Shown here in pieces: positions 7,146 to 12,728 of a DNA stretch of 12,728 bases; the stretch's first letter is position 1, and every line of letters starts with the position of its first letter. This DNA comes from Saccoglossus kowalevskii. Taxonomy: Eukaryota > Hemichordata > Enteropneusta > Harrimaniidae. Below the pieces are notes generated by a model, which saw only the letters and a list, made by a program, of their open reading frames with translations, searched no databases and was not told the DNA's origin. The translations under genes and the position numbers were made by a program. The stretch spans positions 47,703 through 60,430 of the forward strand of contig NW_003133374.1 in assembly GCF_000003605.2 (NCBI RefSeq). Direction: 5' to 3'.

Positions 7146-10100
7146 GTACACGTAGCCTCATTTATCACTTTGTGGCGCTGGAATCAAAATGAAAACTATT
7201 TACCATAAGTTAACCATACCAGTCTTAGAGTCAGTGTGGTGTTAAAAACTTATGATGTAAGGGCTGCATCATCAGATATTCTGGGTCGGGTGGGGCGATA
7301 GAAAAATATTTATGCACAAAATATTTTTTGTCTTTCATTTAGTTTTGTGTTATTTATTTCAGTAATGAATTAGTGGTAATTTTGTTTATTTTCTCTGTGC
7401 AGGATTATTTTGGTCATGATTCTTTCCTGTGTATTTTTTTTTTCAATTCTGCAACCCACCACCTCTGATAGAAATATTTGTTACCATTGTGCATCACATA
7501 CATAACTACATACTCTTCTCATAATACATACAATACAATGTTTATTTATTGCGCTGTCATGAAATACAATGATGAATTTGGTTTACAAAAGAGTACAACA
7601 TTTGTTAAATAGGTCTAGGTGTTAAATAGGGTGGTAATAGTGATCTCTCGATTTGGTTGATAAAATAAGTGCATACCAAATATTTATTGATGAGGAAATT
7701 TCTCATTAGTACACAATTATGATACAATATTCTGCCCTCTTGTGATAAGGTTGTGCAATTACTTTGTTTTTTATGCATATTTGGGTTAGCATGGGGGGTA
7801 CCAACCTTAATCTACACCTTCACCTTTTTCTTATTATGCCATAATATAATACGAAAATTATTAATTTGTAACGCTTGTTATAAATTATTATGCTATGAAT
7901 TTGTGAGCATGTGACAGACTATTCTAATTTCACTCTGATGGATGCGGAAGAACTTCGCAGAATGGGGGGGGGGGGCACCTTGCTGATACAGTTGCCTTTT
8001 TTGAGCCGAGTCTGGTTTCAAATAAAAACAGTTTATAAATTATATTCAGAAAAACAAAAATCCCTTTGTCTACTCCAGTTCACACGACTATATTACATTG
8101 TGTACAAACATGCAATTTGTAAGACATTTTTATGTTTATCAGGAAAATGGAGGTTTTTTTGATTAATCTTTCCGTCACTGAATTGGTATTTGTTTTCTAT
8201 GTTACTTTATGGCAGCTGATTCTAAAATATGTCATTGTTTGTATGTGCTACATACTGCTGTGGTATTTTTCTTATTTTGATAGGTATGAATTATTCTTCC
8301 CGTCTGCATGGTAGTTTCCATTTTCATCTATTGTTTTTTTTTTTTTTTTCAGTTTTAGTATGTTAAGTTTGAACAGTAAACCAGAAGCAATTACAATTAA
8401 CACTGCAATCACAACATATTAATAAATAATACTTGCTTTGGAAATATCCAAAATCATGACAGAAAATGAAAATTTCAATGTTTTATCTTCAGCAAAATTA
8501 GAGAAAATTAAAAAAAATGCTGCTAATGAAAAGGGTGGAAGATTCTATCCTGAGTTGAACCCTTCCCTCTTAAAGTTTCAGATCCCAAGTTAAATAAGAA
8601 GCAATTAACAATTAATACTGCAATCAAAACATACAAACAATTACAATTGCTCTTGTGCTTATAAGTAGAAATAACCAAAATCATGACACAAAATGAAAAT
8701 TTCAATGTTAGCAATTACTAGTAACCAAAATAATTTTCACATCAAAAAATTCAAATTTTCTTTCTTGTTATTCCTAATGAGAAATTTACTACATTCAATA
8801 TCCACCATAGACTCCGGTCAGTCAAAATGATTATTTTGAACTGTAGGCATTAATCAGCGATTCTACCAATGATGGGGAGATAAATCTAGGTCAGGGGAAG
8901 CCCCATGACCCCAAGATTTTCCCTTATGTCGTTATCTTATCTTATCTTATCTTATCTTGTATACTTTTCACTCAATCTCAAGTATCTCTTATATTTAGCT
9001 GAAAAGTTTCTGGAATCAGTTGAAGGTAACCATGGATACCCAATATTATTGTTACATCTGATTGAGAAGTTGGATGCAGAAATGACAATCAGAGTATCTG
9101 CGTCGATCACATTTAAGAATTATATCAAGAGGAACTGGCGAATTGTGAGTAATTTACTTTCCCCTTCATATCCAAACTACAGCACAATAAGAAAAATGTT
9201 TTGCATTCAGTGACTTGATTCTGTTTCCATTACGCATTATAGCCTCCTCTGTGTCCAGTTTAAACAGAAGAAAGTTTTTCAAATGTGACGTCAAAAACAT
9301 TGAACACGTCAAAGTTGGTGACATAGTTTACCGTATACAAGATTAATTTGTGAATTAATTAATGAAAAGTGAGACATTAGTTTTTTCATAATTAGAGAAC
9401 AGTAATACTTCTAAAAGTAACTATATATGCACCTTCATGGCAAAAAAAAAAAACTTTCAGTCCATCAGAAAGTTGGTCAAAATTAATTAAAAGAAATTAT
9501 TGAAAAATACACAAGTGTGTAAAATGTTGAACAAAAAATGCTGATGAGAAAATATGACGTTCAATTGGTTAAGATTAGTAAGTATTGATGAAGTGTATTG
9601 GAATCTTGGCTCATATCTGATGGTCTGATGAAGTGTATTGGAATCTTGGCTCATATCTGATGGTCTGATGAAGTGTATTGGAATCTTGGCTCATATCTGA
9701 TGGTCTGATGAAGTGTATTGGAATCTTGGCTCATATCTGATGGTCTGATGAAGTGTATTGGAATCTTGGCTCATATCTGATGGTCTGATGAAGTGTATTG
9801 GAATCTTGGCTCATATCTGATGGTCTGATGAAGATTCATTAAGATTCCACAATGTTTGTAATCACTAGCATGCAGTAATTCCAAACAGTTTTTTTAACTG
9901 AATCTGAATCGTGGTAAAACACTTTAACAAAATTCAAAGCTGAAGTTCTTGCCACACGTGCAAAGACAATAAAGCTCTTTGAATGTTCTCAGAGTGCAAT
10001 TTCAGAGCCTCCAGTAAAATACTGTATTTTTGTTGAAGGGATGATTCAGGGAAAATAAAATTCAATGAATACATCTTTTTTCCTATATTTTACATCAACT

Positions 10101-11209
10101 CTTCAGTGAAAATAAATGCTATACAAAACAGCGAAAAATTCCAGCTAAAATAAAGTATTTTACAGTATTCAAATATGCTGGTTGAACTGCTGTAAGTTTG
10201 GTTTTTTAGTACAGTGGCCCCTCGCTAAGTCGCGGGTGTTGGGATCCAAGCAAAAACCGCGACTTATCGAGGGCCGCGACTTACCGAGGGACCTCGTGAA
10301 AGAGGGAGGTCGTGCATTGAAAAACATATAAAAAGCACATATAAACCCTCGGTTTAGTTAATTGATGTATCATCACATGTGTCAGCAGTATTCGAATAAA
10401 ATCATGATTGTGTTTGCTGTAAACATTGCGTTGATTATTTTGTTTGTGTCTGATATTATGTGGGCCGCTTGCTGTTGCTTGCGACTTCGACGGTAACAGC
10501 TTCCAAAATAAACCAGTTTCATCGCAATTATAAACATGTTCGTCAAAATAACCACCTTCATAGATAATTTCTCTCAGTTTTTCGGGAAAAGTTCCGACAG
10601 CGTCAATTGAGAAATAGAGATCAGAATGCTATGAATTCAACTCATTGTAGCGAGTTTTTGTAGAGGTATAACAAAATGGGACCGGCCAAGAAGTACGTAC
10701 GGTCACTACTCGACACCCCTGTTGACACCTTGAGTAAGGCCGCCGTCACCCATTGCATCTCAGCAATTGACGGACAGTGGGTGTTCGGTTGTCTCTTTAG
10801 CGGTTAGTTAAAAACACTATGCCACGAAACATTAGTCTTTGTACTTCAAAATTGCTGTCAAAACACAATAGAAATTTTGGGAGCCATCCAAGTACCCGCG
10901 ACTTAGCCGAATCGCGACTTACCGAGGCGCGACTTAGCGAGGGGCCACTGTACTGTAAAACCATTTAATTTCACTATTTTGAAGTTTTTTTCATGGTCAC
11001 TGTTAATTTTAAAACCCATTGAATAATTAATGCATTTACAGTAAGCTCATTAGCAATGTTTTTTCACAATTGATATATTCTTTGATTTTTTTCCTACTCG
11101 TTTATAGCTGGAAGATTTTCCCAACAAAATTAGTGATGCCGACAGACAAACCATCAAAACAGAGATAGTAGGATTGATGTTAAGAATGCCTGAACAAATA
11201 CAGAGACAG
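7061..11209 (+). CDS. CSE1L: CSE1L, exportin-2 / CAS (N-terminal 111 residues, 3 exons, 3' end off window)
   Basis: Spliced CDS: 7061-7145, 8999-9144, 11108-11209, 333 nt or exactly 111 codons; introns are GT-AG with phases 1, 0, 0. Exportin-2 is the importin-beta-family receptor that carries importin-alpha out of the nucleus with RanGTP. The protein begins MEINDANLQTLSAYLLKTL, matching human MELSDANLQTLTEYLKKTL residue for residue in length. It continues with AEKFLESVEGN (29-39), FKNYIKRNWRI (67-77) and MPEQIQRQ (104-111). These lie in the importin-beta N-terminal domain, the Ran-binding first HEAT repeats. The ATG has A at -3 and G at +4, a strong context. The full family protein is about 970 residues, so about 90% lies beyond the right edge. 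Divergent from NUP153. Confidence 0.97.
8384..8481 (+). repeat. Diverged direct duplication, copy 1
   Basis: It shares with 8598-8709 the ordered blocks GAAGCAATTA, ACTGCAATCA, CAAAATCATGACA and AAAATGAAAATTTCAATGTT, with small indels between them. A local segmental duplication or two copies of a short repeat family. No coding capacity. Confidence 0.7.
8598..8709 (+). repeat. Diverged direct duplication, copy 2
   Basis: The partner of 8384-8481, about 14 nt longer because of inserted bases in the middle. The copies lie about 215 bp apart start to start. Confidence 0.7.
8932..8956 (+). repeat. TTATC pentanucleotide microsatellite, 5 copies
   Basis: Five exact TTATC units just upstream of the CSE1L exon 2 acceptor. 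It is rich in pyrimidines but ends about 40 nt before the splice site. Confidence 0.85.
8999..9144 (+). CDS. CSE1L: CSE1L coding exon 2 (residues 29-77)
   Basis: Acceptor atatttag, donor gtgagt. It completes Ala29 and codes for EKFLESVEGN, YPILLLHLIEK and FKNYIKRNWRI, nearly identical to the vertebrate protein. The reading frame is open upstream to 8905, but that part is intron and includes the TTATC microsatellite. Confidence 0.97.
9586..9833 (+). repeat. Exact 40-bp tandem repeat, six copies plus 8 nt
   Basis: Units start at 9586, 9626, 9666, 9706, 9746 and 9786; all six look identical base for base, and 8 nt of a seventh follow. Each unit starts TGATGAAGTGTATTGG and contains TCATATCTGATGG. 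The 40-bp period is not a multiple of three and each frame is interrupted, so it is not coding. The lack of differences suggests very recent expansion or active homogenisation. Confidence 0.97.
10212..10234 (+). repeat. Left terminal inverted repeat of the element
   Basis: The 23-bp left end, preceded by TA, and the exact reverse complement of the right end at 10928-10950. Confidence 0.95.
10257..10290 (+). repeat. Two tandem 17-bp subterminal motifs (left side)
   Basis: CCGCGACTTATCGAGGG is followed directly by CCGCGACTTACCGAGGG, differing at one base. They are direct copies of the motif that also forms the terminal repeat (in reverse at the left tip). Confidence 0.9.
10455..10610 (-). pseudogene. 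DDE transposase fragment, pogo/Tigger/jerky type
   Basis: One minus-strand frame gives FPEKLREIIYEGGY, then VYNCDETGLFWKLLPSKS. This is the classic start of the DDE_1 catalytic domain, with the first catalytic Asp in CDETG (codon at 10523-10521). Similarity fades after about residue 50, and a stop lies upstream of about 10633. The CENP-B/HTH DNA-binding region and the second and third acidic residues are absent. A dead remnant; the frame stays open only by chance further on. Confidence 0.85.
10676..10807 (+). other. Unrecognised 43-codon open frame inside the transposon
   Basis: Begins MGPAKKYVRSLLD and ends VFGCLFSG before a TAG. It is on the opposite strand to the transposase remnant and has a more GC-rich composition than the intron. 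No family is recognised; it may be a captured sequence or chance. Very low confidence that it is a gene. Confidence 0.15.
10895..10942 (+). repeat. Three consecutive subterminal motifs (right side)
   Basis: CCCGCGACTTAGCCGA, ATCGCGACTTACCGAGG and CGCGACTTAGCGAGG run head to tail into the right terminal repeat. They likely served as transposase binding sites (inference). Confidence 0.85.
10928..10950 (-). repeat. Right terminal inverted repeat of the element
   Basis: The 23-bp right end, followed by TA. Its inner part CGCGACTTAGCGAGG is also one unit of the subterminal repeat family. Confidence 0.95.
11108..11209 (+). CDS. CSE1L: CSE1L coding exon 3 (residues 78-111)
   Basis: A 34-codon phase 0-0 exon with acceptor gtttatag and donor gtaagt. 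The product LEDFPNKISDADRQTIKTEI then PEQIQRQ aligns with human VEDEPNKICEADRVAIKANI and PEQIQKQ. Confidence 0.95.
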
Positions 11210-12728
11210 GTAAGTGTCCAAAACATTATGTAATGTGATAATTATTCATGAAGATTCCGATGAAATAACTAGAATAGTGACAAACTGTATGTATAACTGT
11301 TTTAGGAGTTGAAACACCTTAGAGCTGGGTTCAGGCAATAAACTTCCTATGATTCAAATTAAATCGTGTAAAAGCCACAGCAAAGTATCGTTTGTGCAGT
11401 TTCGTAATTTCTATTTAATAATATCTCATGGTTGTGACAACAGTTATTCCTGTTATGCATATTTTTTTTATGATTTTTGAATAATCGCTGAAAAGTCTTA
11501 TTATCCTGATACCTCGGCTTGGCATACAGTGAATGTTTCATAAATGAAATAACTGCTCACATCCGAGTTTTGTAACAATTAGATATTTAAATAATCTCCT
11601 AATAATGTATAAAAAACTATTGAAGACTTGAAAAGCTAGAAAAATTTGTAACAGTAAAAAATTTTGAGTGGTCCTACAACATTTGTGTCGGTGACTTTTG
11701 CAAAATTTTCTTTTCACCTATGCCATAAAAGCCTGAAAATTAAATGGTTTATTCAGCTTTCTGTGGGTCATGGCATGTTTTCAAATAACCATTTCCTCAA
11801 AGTAATTTATGATATAAAAATATTGGTAGTTCTATTCCGTTGCAGGTGAATATGACATAATTTGGTGTAACCATATCCAAATACGTCATTGGTGATGAGT
11901 GAATTGTTACAGCAATTCCAGGCACTGATTTGACGCTGAAGTAGTGCTAGATGTTGATAACTTACTACAATAGGTTACACACTTTGTTTTCAAATTTACA
12001 GAAGTTGTTACAAATAATGCAGACAGCATGTCTGCAATTTGAAGCGCACCGGAAGAAAGCTACGCCCATAAAAGTGGCGGTACATTAGTTTTGATTTCTC
12101 CTCCAATAAACGATCGAGGCTCTCAACTTAGTTTCGTACTTCAATTTGCGTCACATGTTATTTCAGTGAGAGGGGCACATAAAGTGGTGGCCATGTAAAG
12201 AACGTTATTTTACGGAACCAGCTGAATTATTGAATTATTGATCAAAGTGCATTATTCCTATTATGCCATGGAAATGTCCGTTATTCGATTATTAGTTCTC
12301 GACGATGAGAACCAAAAGGTTGATGTTTCACCAAATAATCACTTTAAAGAGCTTATCACTGGCAACCAACGATCACACGCAGGGTTCTCCACGGTTTGAA
12401 AATTAAACAGGGCGCGCCAATGTGAAGTGGGCGTGGCACATTTGTAAGGTGCATCATTGGCAAGGATGGAAACTAAAAAATCTATTAATCTACATATATT
12501 ATTACATATGCATAATATATATTTATTATTACAAAATGAATAGGAATTTTGAAGAGCTATTATTAAGTAAACGTCAGCACGTACAATCAGCTGTTTTTAG
12601 CTGCACGATTCCTCAAGCGGCGACATCAGTTGTTTACAAGTAATGATCGCATCCAGAAAATAACGTAACAAGTTTGTTAATTTATTTTCCCAAATAGATA
12701 CATACATGCTTTATTTAATTTTTAGCAA
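11210..12728 (+). other. CSE1L intron 3, 5' part
   Basis: 1519 bp after exon 3. The next expected CSE1L segment (human LSDAISIIGREDFPQKW) was looked for by eye and not found, so it lies beyond the window. The part around 12040-12440 has more CpG than its flanks and includes a 43-codon open frame at 12268-12399 of unknown meaning. An AT-rich run with many TATA-like triplets lies at about 12490-12535. Confidence 0.7.

Larger units (their letters stand above)
7146..8998 (+). other. CSE1L intron 1
   Basis: An 1853-bp AT-rich intron. It contains a run of 12 G at 7964-7975, a run of 16 T followed by CAG at 8334-8352 (a decoy acceptor), a diverged direct duplication at 8384-8481 and 8598-8709, and a TTATC microsatellite at 8932-8956. 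Open frames at 7911-8162 and 8132-8314 show no recognisable protein. Confidence 0.75.
10212..10950. mobile_element. Non-autonomous pogo/Tigger-like (Tc1/mariner superfamily) DNA transposon, 739 bp
   Basis: Perfect 23-bp terminal inverted repeats at 10212-10234 and 10928-10950 begin CAGTGGCCCCTCGC and are flanked on both sides by TA (10210-10211 and 10951-10952), the target duplication of the Tc1/mariner superfamily. A broken transposase remnant at 10455-10610 shows the DDE signature of the pogo/Tigger/jerky branch. Motifs of the type CGCGACTTANCGAGG are repeated near both ends. GC and CpG content is well above the surrounding intron. The N-terminal DNA-binding part and the later catalytic residues are missing, so it cannot move without help. 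Confidence 0.9.
9145..11107 (+). other. CSE1L intron 2
   Basis: A 1963-bp intron carrying the 40-bp tandem array (9586-9833) and the pogo/Tigger-like element (10212-10950). A perfect CRE palindrome TGACGTCA occurs at 9286-9293. No extra exon: exons 2 and 3 match adjacent parts of the human protein and join in phase 0. Confidence 0.8.

Noticed and set aside
8334-8352. 16 T followed by CAG, a strong-looking splice acceptor
   Set aside because: The next codons reach a stop at once in one frame, no CSE1L sequence follows, and exon 1 joins exon 2 at 8999 with perfect homology.
9286-9293. Perfect CRE TGACGTCA as a functional element
   Set aside because: A single 8-bp site deep in an intron, with no supporting cluster; noted only in the intron description.
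6999-12069. 13-nt ATGGGCGTAGCTT at 6999-7011 matched in reverse at 12057-12069
   Set aside because: One or two exact 13-mers are expected by chance in a window this long, and there is no extended similarity around them.
1-12728. CRISPR arrays, tRNA or rRNA genes, prokaryotic operons
   Set aside because: No spacer-repeat pattern, no cloverleaf with A/B boxes and no rRNA-like stretch was found; the genes are split by introns as in animals.

Overview
The window looks like nuclear DNA from an animal, most likely an invertebrate metazoan. It is AT-rich, carries two split genes with GT-AG introns of about 0.3 to 2 kb, and both genes encode clear homologues of human nuclear-transport proteins. I cannot name the species. 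No bacterial, organellar or viral genes are seen.

Layout. Left half, minus strand (147-6312): seven coding exons for the first 402 residues of nucleoporin NUP153; the gene runs off the left edge. Right half, plus strand (7061-11209): three coding exons for the first 111 residues of CSE1L/exportin-2 (CAS); the gene runs off the right edge. All exon joins were checked by hand: reading frame, intron phase and GT-AG ends agree at every junction.

The two start codons face away from each other and are 748 bp apart (6313-7060). The gap is relatively CpG-rich and holds motifs typical of bidirectional housekeeping promoters: a perfect NRF1 palindrome, two YY1-type elements, a CCAAT box and a CATGTG E-box. 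A likely 5' UTR intron of CSE1L (6776-7043) lies on the right side of the gap.

The introns hold several non-gene structures. One is a 739-bp Tc1/mariner-superfamily (pogo/Tigger-like) element with perfect 23-bp terminal inverted repeats, TA flanks, repeated subterminal motifs and a broken DDE transposase remnant (10212-10950). Others are an exact 40-bp tandem repeat of six copies (9586-9825), a 19-bp perfect inverted repeat containing two facing CCAAT boxes (5200-5277), a roughly 100-bp diverged direct duplication (8384-8481 and 8598-8709), and a short TTATC microsatellite.

Functionally, NUP153 is a nuclear-basket nucleoporin and CSE1L is the exportin that returns importin-alpha to the cytoplasm with RanGTP. 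The pair therefore joins two parts of one transport cycle at one promoter region. I see no evidence of a wholly new biological system. The shared promoter, the exact tandem array and the element's subterminal repeats are the points most worth checking.
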